DNA of 64,000 bases from Microbacterium binotii (GCF_021398715.1 NZ_CP090347.1:868001-932000), one strand, 5' to 3'. Positions 1-8,461 are shown, counted from the stretch's first letter. The notes: a model not told the origin generated them from the sequence alone. Numbers and translations: made by a program.

Positions 1-2
1 TG

Positions 3-551
3 CTGGGGGAGGAGCCGCCGCGTCTTCGGACCGACCGGGTCAACGGCAGCGCGCAGCGCCACTCGATCGTCGCCGAGACGCTGCGCTTCATCGAGGCGAC
101 CCTGCTCGCCGACGAGACGGTGGCCACGTCACCGCTTCTGCGCGCCCAGTTCACGCACCAGCTCGTGGCGGCGATCGCGACCTCCTTCCCGCTACTGGGC
201 GAGCACTCGCACACGCGCGCGCAGAGCTCGCCGCGCACCGTGCGCCGGGCGATCGCGTTCATGGAGGAGCACGTCGCCGACCCGATCACGATCGGTGACG
301 TCGCGCTCGCCGCGGGGACGTCGGTGCGCGGTCTGCAGCTCGCGTTCCGGCGCTCGTACGAGATGTCGCCGTCGGCCTTCCTGCGTCGCATCCGGCTCGA
401 GGGGGCGCACGCCGATCTGATGGCGGCGGATGCGGGTGCCCGCACCGTGCGGGAGATCGCGGCGCGGTGGGGCTTCGCCCATACGGGCCGCTTCGCGCAC
501 CTCTACGCCGGGGCCTACGGTGAGCCGCCCTCGCACACGCTGCGGCGCTGA
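3..551 (+). CDS. AraC-family transcriptional regulator, C-terminal part (5' truncated by window edge)
   Basis: The open frame runs in from the left edge, so the N-terminus is missing; 182 residues are visible. The last ~105 residues form the paired helix-turn-helix DNA-binding domain of AraC/XylS proteins: a first HTH around ITIGDVALAAGTSVRGLQ and a second around TVREIAARWGFAHTGRF, followed by the usual terminal segment ending GEPPSHTLRR. The upstream part is probably the tail of a cupin-like sensory domain, but too little is present to name a ligand. The GTG at 120 is only an internal codon, because the same frame stays open to the edge with family-like sequence. The target operon is not visible. 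The domain assignment is secure, the specificity unknown. Confidence 0.88.
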   Translation: MGEEPPRLRTDRVNGSAQRHSIVAETLRFIEATLLADETVATSPLLRAQFTHQLVAAIATSFPLLGEHSHTRAQSSPRTVRRAIAFMEEHVADPITIGDVALAAGTSVRGLQLAFRRSYEMSPSAFLRRIRLEGAHADLMAADAGARTVREIAARWGFAHTGRFAHLYAGAYGEPPSHTLRR

Positions 552-629
552 GCGCGCGTCGGGGACATTTCGTGCGCGCTCGGAGTGGAGTCCGCGAACC
601 TGCGAAAGTGCTCGCATACCGTGAACGGC

Positions 630-950
630 ATGGGACAGATCTTTTACGGAGCGGGCGAGACGGCGGTGGAGATCGAGGATCGCGCTCTTGCGCACCTGAA
701 AGTCGTCATCGCCACGAAGCTGCGCCGTGGCGAGAGCTTCACGGTGTCGCTCACGCATCCGGAGGGCGAGGAGGGTGGACGCAGCACCCTCTGGTTCGCC
801 CCCTCCATCCCACTGCGCTTCGTGTTCGACGACCCGGAGCCCGCCGAGATCAGCCGCGAGTGGATCGAAGAGCTCGCCCGTTCGGCGCACTCCTCGGGCG
901 GGATCGTCCTTCTTCCGGAGCGTGCGGAACCCGGCGACGACGCGGGGTGA
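630..950 (+). CDS. DUF7882-family small protein (sometimes mislabelled ATP-dependent DNA ligase)
   Basis: This 106-residue protein begins MGQIFYGAGETAVEIEDR and contains the segment LAHLKVVIATKLRRGESF, matching a small family common in Microbacteriaceae (DUF7882 by recall). The frame is open from 585, but the ATG at 630 gives the family's typical N-terminus. The protein is soluble, with no signal peptide or membrane segment. Databases often carry the name ATP-dependent DNA ligase for this family, but at ~100 residues without a nucleotidyl-transfer lysine motif it cannot be a ligase. The function is unknown. The pattern resembles a small beta-rich domain with a conserved FxWxxP-like centre (here LWFAPSIPLRF). 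It lies alone between the AraC gene and tRNA-Ser. Confidence 0.8.
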   Translation: MGQIFYGAGETAVEIEDRALAHLKVVIATKLRRGESFTVSLTHPEGEEGGRSTLWFAPSIPLRFVFDDPEPAEISREWIEELARSAHSSGGIVLLPERAEPGDDAG

Positions 951-1001
951 GCGGAGCCTGCGGACGGGCGCCGGCGACCGCCCGTGTTAGGATCGCTCCT
1001 T

Positions 1002-1090
1002 GGAAGTGTGTCCGAGCGGCCTAAGGAGCATGGCTGGAATCCATGTAGGCGGGGTAACTCGCCTCGCAGGTTCAAATCCTGTCACTTCCG
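1002..1090 (+). tRNA. tRNA-Ser (anticodon GGA)
   Basis: A class II tRNA of 89 nt with a long variable arm. The acceptor arm GGAAGTG pairs with CACTTCC, the anticodon stem CATGG/CCATG holds loop CTGGAAT with anticodon GGA, and the T-loop is GTTCAAAT. CCA is encoded directly after the discriminator G (1091-1093). A -10-like TAGGAT lies at 987-992. An apparent small ORF through it is an artefact. Confidence 0.97.
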
Positions 1091-1095
1091 CCACG

Positions 1096-1133
1096 GAGAA
1101 CCCCGTCCGAACGAGCGTTCGGGCGGGGTTCTC
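1096..1133 (+). terminator. Hairpin terminator after tRNA-Ser
   Basis: GAGAACCCCG-t-CCGAACG pairs with CGTTCGG-g-CGGGGTTCTC around a short loop, 3 bases after the tRNA CCA. There is no strong T-run, but the stem is about 17 bp and very GC-rich. It may also end the leftward arsN1 transcript, whose stop is at 1149. Confidence 0.8.
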
Positions 1134-1148
1134 GCATGCAGGCCGAGA

Positions 1149-1649
1149 TCAGTCCCGGCGGCGTCGCTCCACCAGGACAGTGTCGCGCCACTGACCAGCC
1201 CACGGTCCATACGACATGAGCGCGATGCGTTCCCTGCGTCCGACGCGACGGAAGCCCGCCCGCTCGTGGAGTGCGAGGCTCGCGCTGTTCTCCACGAAGA
1301 TGCTCGACTGCACCGTCCACATGCCTGCGTCGTCCATCGCATCGAGGAGCGCGCTCAGGAGAGCGCGACCGACGCCGCCGCCGCGAACGTCCGTCGCGAC
1401 ATAGACCGAGTGCTCGACGACGCCCCGGTAGACCTCGCGGTGGGAGACGGCGGATGCGGCGACCCAACCGGTGACAACGCCCTCGGGGTCAACGGCGACG
1501 AGCCGTCCCACCTTCAACTTCCCGTCGTCGAATGCCTCCCACGTCGGCGGTTCTGCGTCGAAACTCGCGTTGCCCGTCGCGAGGCCCGCCCGGTAGATCG
1601 CTTCGACGGCAGGCCAATCCGCAGGCTGCATCGGACGGATGCCGATCAT
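1149..1649 (-). CDS. arsN1: GNAT N-acetyltransferase, probable arsinothricin acetyltransferase ArsN1
   Basis: A 166-residue GNAT enzyme of the phosphinothricin-acetyltransferase type. The acetyl-CoA-binding motif is VRGGGVGRALL, and the central pattern IYRAGLATGNASF and the C-terminal GFRRVGRRERIA resemble the ArsN1 branch. Known ArsN1 enzymes acetylate the amino group of the arsenic antibiotic arsinothricin, and related enzymes act on phosphinothricin. The ATG at 1649 is chosen because it starts 2 bases after the arsR stop, giving a coupled arsR-arsN1 operon; the longer frame to 1823 would overlap arsR. Clustering with arsR, arsO and arsC is the main reason for the arsenic reading, and the substrate is inferred. 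An alternative is methionine sulfoximine or glufosinate acetylation. Confidence 0.72.
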   Translation of the reverse strand: MIGIRPMQPADWPAVEAIYRAGLATGNASFDAEPPTWEAFDDGKLKVGRLVAVDPEGVVTGWVAASAVSHREVYRGVVEHSVYVATDVRGGGVGRALLSALLDAMDDAGMWTVQSSIFVENSASLALHERAGFRRVGRRERIALMSYGPWAGQWRDTVLVERRRRD

Positions 1650-1651
1650 GC

Positions 1652-1999
1652 TCACGGACGGAGTGCGTTCGCCGCGCGGTCGAGCGCTTCGGTGACCACG
1701 CGGAAGTATGCCCAGCGTCCGCGCTGCTCGCGCGTAGCGAGTCCGGCGTCCACGAGCAGCTTCATGTGATGCGAAACGGTCGGCTGGGACAATCCCACCG
1801 GCTCCGTGAGGTCGCAGATGCATGCTTCGCCGTCGCGCGATGCTGCGATCAGCGACAGCAGGCGTACCCGTGTGGGGTCGCCCAGGGCCTTGAATGTGCG
1901 GGCGATGGCATCCGCCTCGTCGATCGTCAACGCGTCACTCAGGGTGGGGGAACAGCAGTCACCGGTCTCGGTCGTGAGGAGGGGGAGCAAGCTCGGCAT
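1652..1999 (-). CDS. arsR: ArsR/SmtB-family arsenic-sensing repressor
   Basis: A 115-residue winged-helix repressor. The core begins FKALGDPTRVRLLSLI, and the recognition helix is VGLSQPTVSHHMKLL with the wing GLATREQRGRWAYFRV. Two thiol clusters are visible: adjacent Cys15-Cys16 (GDCCSP), as in the Corynebacterium glutamicum ArsR that binds As(III) with Cys15/Cys16/Cys55, and Cys60-x-Cys62 in ACICDLTE, which lies on the alpha3 helix where the classic ELCVCDL site sits. The ATG at 1999 gives the normal family length; the longer open frame to 2479 reads through the operator and the opposite arsO gene. The protein is expected to bind the palindromes at 2020-2070 and control both arsR-arsN1 and arsO-arsC. 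Confidence 0.92.
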   Translation of the reverse strand: MPSLLPLLTTETGDCCSPTLSDALTIDEADAIARTFKALGDPTRVRLLSLIAASRDGEACICDLTEPVGLSQPTVSHHMKLLVDAGLATREQRGRWAYFRVVTEALDRAANALRP

Positions 2000-2019
2000 C
2001 CCTCGATTGTGCACCTCGT

Positions 2020-2070
2020 ATTGACATCTGTCGATGCGTGCCGGACTCTTACCTATCGACAGGCATCGAT
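2020..2070. promoter_or_regulatory. Divergent ars promoter with probable ArsR operators
   Basis: ATTGACA-tc-TGTCGAT (2020-2035) is an imperfect palindrome that contains a consensus -35 TTGACA (2021-2026) for arsO. A second palindrome, ATCGA-N6-TCGAT (2055-2070), lies just upstream of the arsO ribosome site. Sites like these between divergent arsR and arsO genes are where an ArsR dimer normally binds. The -10 box is not clear. Confidence 0.55.
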
Positions 2071-2086
2071 GGGAGGAGGGCTGAGG

Positions 2087-3409
2087 ATGGATGAGACGCT
2101 GCCGGTTGCGGTGATCGGCGCAGGCCCGCAGGGGCTGGCGGCCGCCGCACATCTCGTCGAGCGAGGGCTGCCGGTGGTCGTGCTGGAGGCGGAAAGCGCC
2201 CCTGCCGCAGCCGTGCGCGAGTGGAGCTACGTTCGCCTCTTCTCGGATTGGCCCGAACTCGTCGACGCGGCTGCTGCGCGACTCCTGGATGCGACGGGAT
2301 GGACGGCGCCATCGACGGGCCATCCCACGGGAGCGCAGTGGATCAGCGGCTACCTCGCGCCGCTCGCGGCGGCGCTCGGAGAACGGGTTCGCTACGGCGC
2401 ACGGGTGGTGGGAGTGTCCCGTTCGGGGCGCGACCGACTCGTCGACGCGGGTCGTGGTGACCTCCCGTTCACCCTTCACATCCAGCTGACACAGGGGGAG
2501 GAGGAGCGGCTTCAGGCGCGTGCCGTCATCGACGCATCGGGCACCTGGTCCTCACCCAACCCCGCGGGTGCGGACGGCTTGCCCGCGCTGGGCGAGCGCG
2601 CCGTGGCAGGCTCGCTGTCGTACCGGATCCCCGACTTCGAGGATGGGAACGAGTTCGCGGGGAAGCACACGGTCGTGATCGGCTCCGGGCACTCGGCGCT
2701 CACAGCGGTCCTCGCCCTGGCGGGCGTGGCGCGTCGCGACCCGCACACGACGGTGACGTGGGCCCTGCGCCGCGCCAGCGCCGAGAACGCCTTCGGAGGC
2801 GGCGTTGCCGACGAACTGCCCGCGCGCGGAGCCCTCGGCATCCGGGCGAAGGAGTTCGTCGATGCCGGCCTGGTGTCGCTCGTGACGGGATTCCGCATCG
2901 AACGTCTTGCGGCCGACGATGACGGCGTGGTGCTGGAGTCCGAGGATGGTCGTCGTCTTGCCGCTGATCGTGCCGTGGTGCTCACCGGTTTCCGACCCGA
3001 TCTGTCGTTCCTCTCGGAGCTGCGCCTGCAGTTGGACCCCGTGCTGCAAGCTCCCGTCCGCATCGCCGCCGAGGTGGATCCCAACATCCACTCCTGCGGG
3101 TCCGTTGCCGCCACCGGCGCCGCCGACCTCGCCCACCCTGAGCCGGGCTTCTACATCGTCGGCGCGAAGTCCTACGGCCGCGCTCCGACCTTCCTCGCGC
3201 TCACCGGGTACGAGCAGGTGCGCAGCGTCGTCGCGGAGCTGGCGGGCGACCACGAAGCCGCGCGACGCATCGACCTCATCCTGCCGGACACGGGGGTGTG
3301 CGGGGGCGCCGGGCTCTTCGACGCGCCCGACGCGTCGGCCGGCGGCGCATGCTGCAGCCCACCTGGCGCGCTCTTCTCGCTCATCCCGAATCCTTCCGCC
3401 CGCTCCTGA
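2087..3409 (+). CDS. arsO: ArsO-type flavin-dependent monooxygenase of the ars operon
   Basis: A 440-residue flavoprotein with an N-terminal FAD-binding Rossmann motif (VAVIGAGPQGLAAAAHLVE, about residues 7-25), a second dinucleotide-binding motif (HTVVIGSGHSALTAV) mid-protein, and a conserved VLTGFRPDLSFL segment. This layout matches the flavin-containing monooxygenase-like ArsO proteins of actinobacterial ars clusters, whose substrate is not firmly established. The C-terminus carries Cys residues (GVCGGAG and GGACCSP), which could bind trivalent arsenic. The ATG at 2087 is preferred because GGGAGGAGGG lies at 2071-2080; the upstream ATG at 2069 lacks a ribosome site. arsC follows after 19 bp, so the two are co-transcribed. 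Confidence 0.78.
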   Translation: MDETLPVAVIGAGPQGLAAAAHLVERGLPVVVLEAESAPAAAVREWSYVRLFSDWPELVDAAAARLLDATGWTAPSTGHPTGAQWISGYLAPLAAALGERVRYGARVVGVSRSGRDRLVDAGRGDLPFTLHIQLTQGEEERLQARAVIDASGTWSSPNPAGADGLPALGERAVAGSLSYRIPDFEDGNEFAGKHTVVIGSGHSALTAVLALAGVARRDPHTTVTWALRRASAENAFGGGVADELPARGALGIRAKEFVDAGLVSLVTGFRIERLAADDDGVVLESEDGRRLAADRAVVLTGFRPDLSFLSELRLQLDPVLQAPVRIAAEVDPNIHSCGSVAATGAADLAHPEPGFYIVGAKSYGRAPTFLALTGYEQVRSVVAELAGDHEAARRIDLILPDTGVCGGAGLFDAPDASAGGACCSPPGALFSLIPNPSARS

Positions 3410-3428
3410 TCCGAACAGAGGGAACCTC

Positions 3429-3833
3429 ATGACCGAAGCAACCAAGCCCGCAGTCCTCTTCGTCTGCGTGCACAACGCCGGCCGCTCGCAGATGGCCGCA
3501 GGCTACCTGCGAGCCCTCGCGGGCGATCGCATCGAGGTTTTCTCCGCCGGAAGCGAACCCGGCAATGCGATCAACCCCGCCGCCGTCGCGGTCATGGCCG
3601 AAGAGGGCATCGACCTCTCCGGTGCCACCCCGCAGATCCTCACGACCGATGCTGTCCGCCAGGCGGATGTCGTCATCACGATGGGATGCGGAGACGCCTG
3701 CCCGATCTTCCCCGGCAAGCGTTACGAAGACTGGCAGCTCACCGATCCCGCCGGGCAGCCCGTCGACGTCGTGCGCGAGGTCCGCGACGACATCAAAGCG
3801 AGGGTGCGAGACCTCATCGCAAGCCTCAGCTGA
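3429..3833 (+). CDS. arsC: Arsenate reductase, low-molecular-weight phosphatase fold (probably mycothiol-dependent)
   Basis: 134 residues. The phosphatase-like P-loop is C13-VHNAG-R19-S (the CX5R signature), with the later motif MGCGDACPIFPGKRYEDW followed by LTDPAG. The enzyme reduces arsenate to arsenite. The GCGDxCP pattern resembles the corynebacterial arsenate-mycothiol transferases that work with mycothiol and mycoredoxin, rather than the thioredoxin-linked pI258 type; that cofactor choice is inferred. It follows arsO closely. No arsenite efflux pump (ArsB or Acr3) occurs in the window, so the arsenite exit route must be encoded elsewhere. Confidence 0.92.
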   Translation: MTEATKPAVLFVCVHNAGRSQMAAGYLRALAGDRIEVFSAGSEPGNAINPAAVAVMAEEGIDLSGATPQILTTDAVRQADVVITMGCGDACPIFPGKRYEDWQLTDPAGQPVDVVREVRDDIKARVRDLIASLS

Positions 3834-3852
3834 GGAACTGAATCCTCTTCGC

Positions 3853-6114
3853 CTACAAAGGTATACGGTCGCGCTCGTGCCAGCCCGCGCCAGCCGCAGT
3901 CGTGCCGGGACGGATGACGAGAGAGCGCGGTGCGACGACGGCGAGGATGCGTCGCGGAGCCGCGGTGGCATCCATCAGCCCGCGACGAGCGCGCGAGGCC
4001 GCCGCGGCGAGGTTGCTGGCGCCGTCGATCGACGCCGCGGATGCGGGCGCGTAGCTGGCGTGCTCGATGGCGTCCACGAGCAATCGCAGATCGTCCGCCG
4101 GTGCCCCGGCCGCGATGAGACGCTCGGCCAGCGCGCGTGGCGATGCGCTCGCGGGGACCGGCAGGCCGAGATCGATCGCCGCTTCCTCCACGAACAGCCA
4201 CGCGGCGCTCGCGTCACCCCGCGCGGCGAGGATCAGGCGCCGTCGGCCACGCAGCGCATGGACCAGCGCGGGAGCCGTCAGCAGGAGGAGGGCGGCGACC
4301 GTCACCCACACGGCGGGAACGATCGTGCCGGTTCCGGCACTGCCGTCGATCGCGCCGGCCTGCGGGCTGTCCGGGGTGTCGGGGCGCTCGGTCGCAGCGG
4401 TGGTGGGCGTGGCTTCCGCCGTCGGTGCCGGGGATGCGGAGTCGATCTGATCCGGCGAGGTGCCCACACCGCTGGAGAACACGGTCGGCACGCCGAGGCT
4501 GTTGGTCGGCTCGAACGGCACCCAGCCGATGCCCTCGAAGTACACCTCGGGCCAGGAGTGCAGCAGGTCGCTCGAGACCGAGTAGACGAGGTCGCCGTCG
4601 ATCCGATCCGACGTGGCGGTGCCGGGCAGGTAGCCGATCACGATACGCGTCGGCATCCCCAGCGACCTCGTCATGGCGGCGAAGGCGGAGGCGAAGTGCA
4701 CGCAGTACCCGCTGCGCACCTCGAGGAACTGTCCGATCGCGTCGACGCCCGCTCCATCGAAACCCTCCTGGACGGGTGCGTCCAGTGAGTAGGTGAATTC
4801 GCTCGAGCGGAACCAGCGCTGCAGGGCGAACGCGGCGTCATAGTCGTTGCTCGTCTCGGCCGTGACGGCCCGGGCGAGCTCGGAGACGTTCGCCGGGGTG
4901 TCGTCGGGGATCTCGCGGAGTTCGGGGTCGACGTCGGCGCCGCGGGAGGTCGCAGCACGGATCTGCTCCAGTGTGGGGGTGGGTGTCTCGGTGATGACCT
5001 CGTAGCTCTGGCCGCGGGAATCCCCGTCTTCGCTGACCACCGTGCGGTTGTCGGCCACGATGCCCCAGTCGCCCGTGAGCCCGCCGATCGCCGTCGCGGG
5101 GAAGGGGATGGGCAGGTACGGGGTGTTCAGTTTCACGATGTCGATCTTCGTGTCGGCGCTGGTGCGAGCGATGTCGGGATCCGTGCGCACCGGGCCGAAC
5201 CCCGGTCCTGCGCCCACCGGCGTCGCATCGCGTTCGTCCGGTCGCCAGACCTCGCCCGCGAAGCTCGACAACGTCACGGCGCGCAGGTACGGAGCGCGGG
5301 GCTCGGACGAGCGCACCCGCAGCACTTCGACGGGGTTCGGCCGGCGCAGGTCGTCGCCGAGGCGCAGGGTCGGGTTGATGCCGCTGCTGCCGGCTCCACT
5401 CACCGCCGCCTCGCCGTCGGGGGCGGGCAGTAGCGGTGTGACGACGACCGCCACGGCGATCGATGCGACGGCGATGAGGGCGGCCGACGCTGCGGCGGGG
5501 GCACCGCGCGGGCCGGTCGTGCCGCGGCGGGTGCGCGTGTCGGTCGCGAGCAGGAACAGGATGCTGGCGGCCAGCAGGACGAAGGCGAACACATCCATCG
5601 ACGCCGGCACCGCGATGGTGGGAACGACGGCGACGGCGACGAGGGCGATGGCGGCGAGCAGCGGCATCCGCGTCGTGATGACCACGTGATCGAGGACGAT
5701 GGCCAGCGCCCCGATCGCGGCGACGACGAAGAACGACAGTGCGGGCGTCGCGGTCAACGGCGCCGCCCCCACCGCCATCTCCTGCACCGCGGAGGAGACC
5801 AGCGCGCTCACCGCGTCGAACGACGCCGGGGAGGGGACGAGCCCGCCCCAAGCGCTGTCGCGCAGATAGAGCAGGGTCAGCGCGAGCACCCAGACGACGA
5901 TGTCGATGCCGGTGACCACCAGCCCCGCGACGCCGACGCGGCGCAGCACGGCGCCGAGGACCAGGACGACGGCGGCGAGCCCGAAACCGGCCGCGACCCA
6001 GGCGCCGGGCGCGATGACCCGCATCACCGGAAGCGTCGTGGCGACGAGCGCGACGAACACACCGACGGCCAGCGCGGCCTGCCCCTGGGCGTGCGTGGTC
6101 TTCTCAGCCGGCAT
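3853..6114 (-). CDS. TgpA-like membrane transglutaminase (DUF3488 / transglutaminase core / DUF4129)
   Basis: 753 residues. The N-terminal ~200 residues are a set of hydrophobic helices of the DUF3488 type, followed by an extracellular region with a papain-like transglutaminase core: Cys471 in RSGYCVHFASAFAAM, then IVIGYLPG, His519 in LLHSWPEVYF, and GWVPFEPT. A further membrane helix lies near VWVTVAALLLLTAPAL, with a cytoplasmic DUF4129-like tail. It is the last gene of moxR-DUF58-tgpA; its ATG at 6114 overlaps the DUF58 stop by 11 bp. The substrate of these bacterial enzymes is unknown; an envelope or proteolytic role is usually suggested. The longer frame upstream is not used because it would cover most of the DUF58 gene. 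Confidence 0.88.
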   Translation of the reverse strand: MPAEKTTHAQGQAALAVGVFVALVATTLPVMRVIAPGAWVAAGFGLAAVVLVLGAVLRRVGVAGLVVTGIDIVVWVLALTLLYLRDSAWGGLVPSPASFDAVSALVSSAVQEMAVGAAPLTATPALSFFVVAAIGALAIVLDHVVITTRMPLLAAIALVAVAVVPTIAVPASMDVFAFVLLAASILFLLATDTRTRRGTTGPRGAPAAASAALIAVASIAVAVVVTPLLPAPDGEAAVSGAGSSGINPTLRLGDDLRRPNPVEVLRVRSSEPRAPYLRAVTLSSFAGEVWRPDERDATPVGAGPGFGPVRTDPDIARTSADTKIDIVKLNTPYLPIPFPATAIGGLTGDWGIVADNRTVVSEDGDSRGQSYEVITETPTPTLEQIRAATSRGADVDPELREIPDDTPANVSELARAVTAETSNDYDAAFALQRWFRSSEFTYSLDAPVQEGFDGAGVDAIGQFLEVRSGYCVHFASAFAAMTRSLGMPTRIVIGYLPGTATSDRIDGDLVYSVSSDLLHSWPEVYFEGIGWVPFEPTNSLGVPTVFSSGVGTSPDQIDSASPAPTAEATPTTAATERPDTPDSPQAGAIDGSAGTGTIVPAVWVTVAALLLLTAPALVHALRGRRRLILAARGDASAAWLFVEEAAIDLGLPVPASASPRALAERLIAAGAPADDLRLLVDAIEHASYAPASAASIDGASNLAAAASRARRGLMDATAAPRRILAVVAPRSLVIRPGTTAAGAGWHERDRIPL

Positions 6115-7336
6115 GAGGGAGCCTCTCGGAAACCGCGTCACGCCACGCGTCGGCGACATCGTCGCCGAGTGGCGCGGCCGTCCAGCCGGTCGCCGCATCG
6201 AACGCCCCGGGTGCGGGAGCGGTGCTGAGCAGTACGGGGAAGGCGCTGTGGTGGCCCACGGTCGCGAGCATCGCCGCATCCGTCTGCGACAGCGCGCCGG
6301 TGACCAGCACGAGCGGACCCGTCGTCTCGCCCGCGAACAGTCCCGCGAGCGCACCGAGGCGGTCGTCCAGCCGCGCCTGCACCGTCGCCAGCACGAGCAT
6401 CGCGGCCTCGAGCGCCGGCGCATCCGCCGGCTCCACGTGGTCGCACAGCGGGACGCCGTCGGGTTCGATGAGTGCGACGGTGTATCCGTCGGCGACGAGT
6501 CGTGCCAGCGCGGACGCGACCGCGCCCACGGCGGCCTCGAAGGCGGGATCGGACCCGGTGGCCTCGGTGGCATCGGGGGAGAAGCGGCCCAGCGCGCGGT
6601 CGAAGACGATCGTCGCCTCGGGCGAGCTCTCCTGCTCCTCCTGGCGCACCATGAGCTCGTCGCGGTGGGCGGAAGCGCGCCAGTGGATGCGGCGCATGGA
6701 ATCGCCGGGCGCCCATGGGCGGGCGATCACGTCGTCGGTGCCCTGTCCGAGCCGGTTCGTCGCGCGCGAGAGACTGCCGCCCGAGGCGCCGGCGACGCCC
6801 GCGAGAGAGAGCAGCTCCTCGACCGCGGGCGTCACCACCAGCCGCGTCAGCTCGCCCTGGGCGACGGTGCGCCGGGCGATGCCGAACGGATCCAGCGAGC
6901 TGAGCTCGAAAGGGCCGATCCAATGGATGCCGCGGCGGAGCACCCGGGCCCGATACCCCACGACGACCGCACGATCGTCACGACTGAACCCGGAGGAGAC
7001 GGCGGGGAAGGTGCCCGGGCCGCCGCCTTCGATACCGTCCGGCATCGAGTCGCGCCAGCGGCCGCCGGAGGTCGGAAGCGCGGAGCGCGCCCCGACCCGC
7101 ACGGTCACCTCGATCTCGTCGCCCGCATCCGGTACCGCGGGAACGACGGTGCGGGTGACGTCGGCGCGACCGCGCGCGGCATAGACGGCGACCAGCCCGG
7201 CCACGACGAGCGAGACGAGGAGCAGCCCCACGAAGACCAGCTCGACGAGGCCCAGCTGGTTCGCGGCGGCGAAGCAGGCGAGGGCGAGGATCACGGCACC
7301 GGTTCCCCGTGCCGTGAGCGGCCAGCTGCGTCTCAT
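6104..7336 (-). CDS. DUF58 domain membrane protein
   Basis: 410 residues. Two hydrophobic helices near the N-terminus (AVILALACFAAANQLG and LVFVGLLLVSLVVAGLVAV) are followed by a beta-rich stretch and the DUF58 core GTDDVIARPWAPGDSMRRI with HWRASAHRDELMVRQ. The C-terminal half has a von Willebrand A-like fold character. DUF58 proteins almost always occur with MoxR ATPases, which are thought to remodel or activate a partner carrying a metal-ion-binding VWA-like fold. It lies 4 bp after moxR and overlaps the transglutaminase gene, so the three are one operon. Confidence 0.9.
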   Translation of the reverse strand: MRRSWPLTARGTGAVILALACFAAANQLGLVELVFVGLLLVSLVVAGLVAVYAARGRADVTRTVVPAVPDAGDEIEVTVRVGARSALPTSGGRWRDSMPDGIEGGGPGTFPAVSSGFSRDDRAVVVGYRARVLRRGIHWIGPFELSSLDPFGIARRTVAQGELTRLVVTPAVEELLSLAGVAGASGGSLSRATNRLGQGTDDVIARPWAPGDSMRRIHWRASAHRDELMVRQEEQESSPEATIVFDRALGRFSPDATEATGSDPAFEAAVGAVASALARLVADGYTVALIEPDGVPLCDHVEPADAPALEAAMLVLATVQARLDDRLGALAGLFAGETTGPLVLVTGALSQTDAAMLATVGHHSAFPVLLSTAPAPGAFDAATGWTAAPLGDDVADAWRDAVSERLPHAG

Positions 7337-7340
7337 GCGC

Positions 7341-8348
7341 TCAGGCGCGCGCGGCGAGGGGAACGCGGACGCTGTCGACGATGCGCTCCAGGATCTTGGG
7401 CACCGAGTGCGAATCCGAGCCCCGGGTGCTGGAGGAGCGCGTCGCGATGATCCGGTGCGCGAAGACGGGCACGACCAGCGCTGCGATGTCGTCGGGGATG
7501 ACGAACGCGCGCCCCTCGAGAGCTGCCCACACCTTCGCGGCCCGCACGAGCTGGAGGGTCGCCCGTGGGCTCGCCCCGAGGCGCACCTCGGGATGCGTAC
7601 GCGTGGCCTGGGCCAGCGCCACCGCGTACTCCTCGATGGCGGGCGCGACGTGGATGCGTCGGGCCCAGGCGATCAGCCCCAGCACCTCTTCCGCGTGCAC
7701 GACGGGGTGGATGTGGGACAGCGGGTTCTCGGTCTCGCGCTGGCGGAGCATGAGAGCCTCGGCCGCCGCATCCGGATACCCCATCGAGATGCGCATCATG
7801 AAGCGGTCGCGCTGCGCCTCGGGCAGTGCGTACGTGCCCTCCATGTCGAGGGGGTTCTGGGTCGCGACCACGAGGAACGGGTCCGGGAGATGGTGGGCCT
7901 CGCCGTCGACGGTCACCTGACGTTCCTCCATCGCCTCCAGCAGTGCGGACTGCGTCTTGGGGGAGGAGCGGTTGATCTCGTCGGCGATGACGATGTGGGC
8001 GAACACAGCGCCGCGCTTGAACTCGAATTCGCGGGCGACGGGATCGAACACCGACACGCCCGTCACGTCGCCCGGAAGCAGATCCGGCGTGAACTGGATG
8101 CGGCGCACGGTCGCGTCGACGGATGCCGCCAGCGCACGGGCGAGCATGGTCTTGCCGACGCCGGGGACGTCCTCGATGAGCAGGTGGCCCTCGGCGAGCA
8201 GGGCCACGAGGGCGCTGCGCACCGCATCGGGCTTGCCGTCGATGACGGTGGCGACGCTCTTGCCGATCGCGCGCGTCAAGCGGGTGAACCGCTCGGCGTT
8301 CATCGCGGAATCGACCTCGTCGGTGAGGACTCGTGCGGTATCGGTCAT
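7341..8348 (-). CDS. MoxR-family AAA+ ATPase
   Basis: 335 residues with Walker A EDVPGVGKTMLARALA, Walker B HIVIADEINRSSPKTQSALL, the sensor region VVATQNPLDMEGTYALPEAQ and arginine finger RDRF, followed by the small C-terminal lid domain. It is a cytoplasmic chaperone-like ATPase that by family precedent acts on the DUF58/VWA protein encoded next to it. It is the first gene of the leftward operon. A GGGAAGG stretch lies about 10 bp before the ATG, and a -10-like TACGAT is further upstream. Confidence 0.93.
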   Translation of the reverse strand: MTDTARVLTDEVDSAMNAERFTRLTRAIGKSVATVIDGKPDAVRSALVALLAEGHLLIEDVPGVGKTMLARALAASVDATVRRIQFTPDLLPGDVTGVSVFDPVAREFEFKRGAVFAHIVIADEINRSSPKTQSALLEAMEERQVTVDGEAHHLPDPFLVVATQNPLDMEGTYALPEAQRDRFMMRISMGYPDAAAEALMLRQRETENPLSHIHPVVHAEEVLGLIAWARRIHVAPAIEEYAVALAQATRTHPEVRLGASPRATLQLVRAAKVWAALEGRAFVIPDDIAALVVPVFAHRIIATRSSSTRGSDSHSVPKILERIVDSVRVPLAARA

Positions 8349-8461
8349 GCCGGATGCCTTCCCGTCGGCGCGATCGTGTCCCGATCGTAACGTGCGCTGC
8401 GGAGCATGGGGCGGGGTATTCGCCGTGAGCGGCGGTGTGCGGGCTGGGTTAGACTTGTGTC

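Noticed and set aside
1000..1194. Small ORF with VCPSGLRSMAGIHVGGV
   Set aside because: Translation of tRNA-Ser and its terminator, a recurrent annotation artefact.
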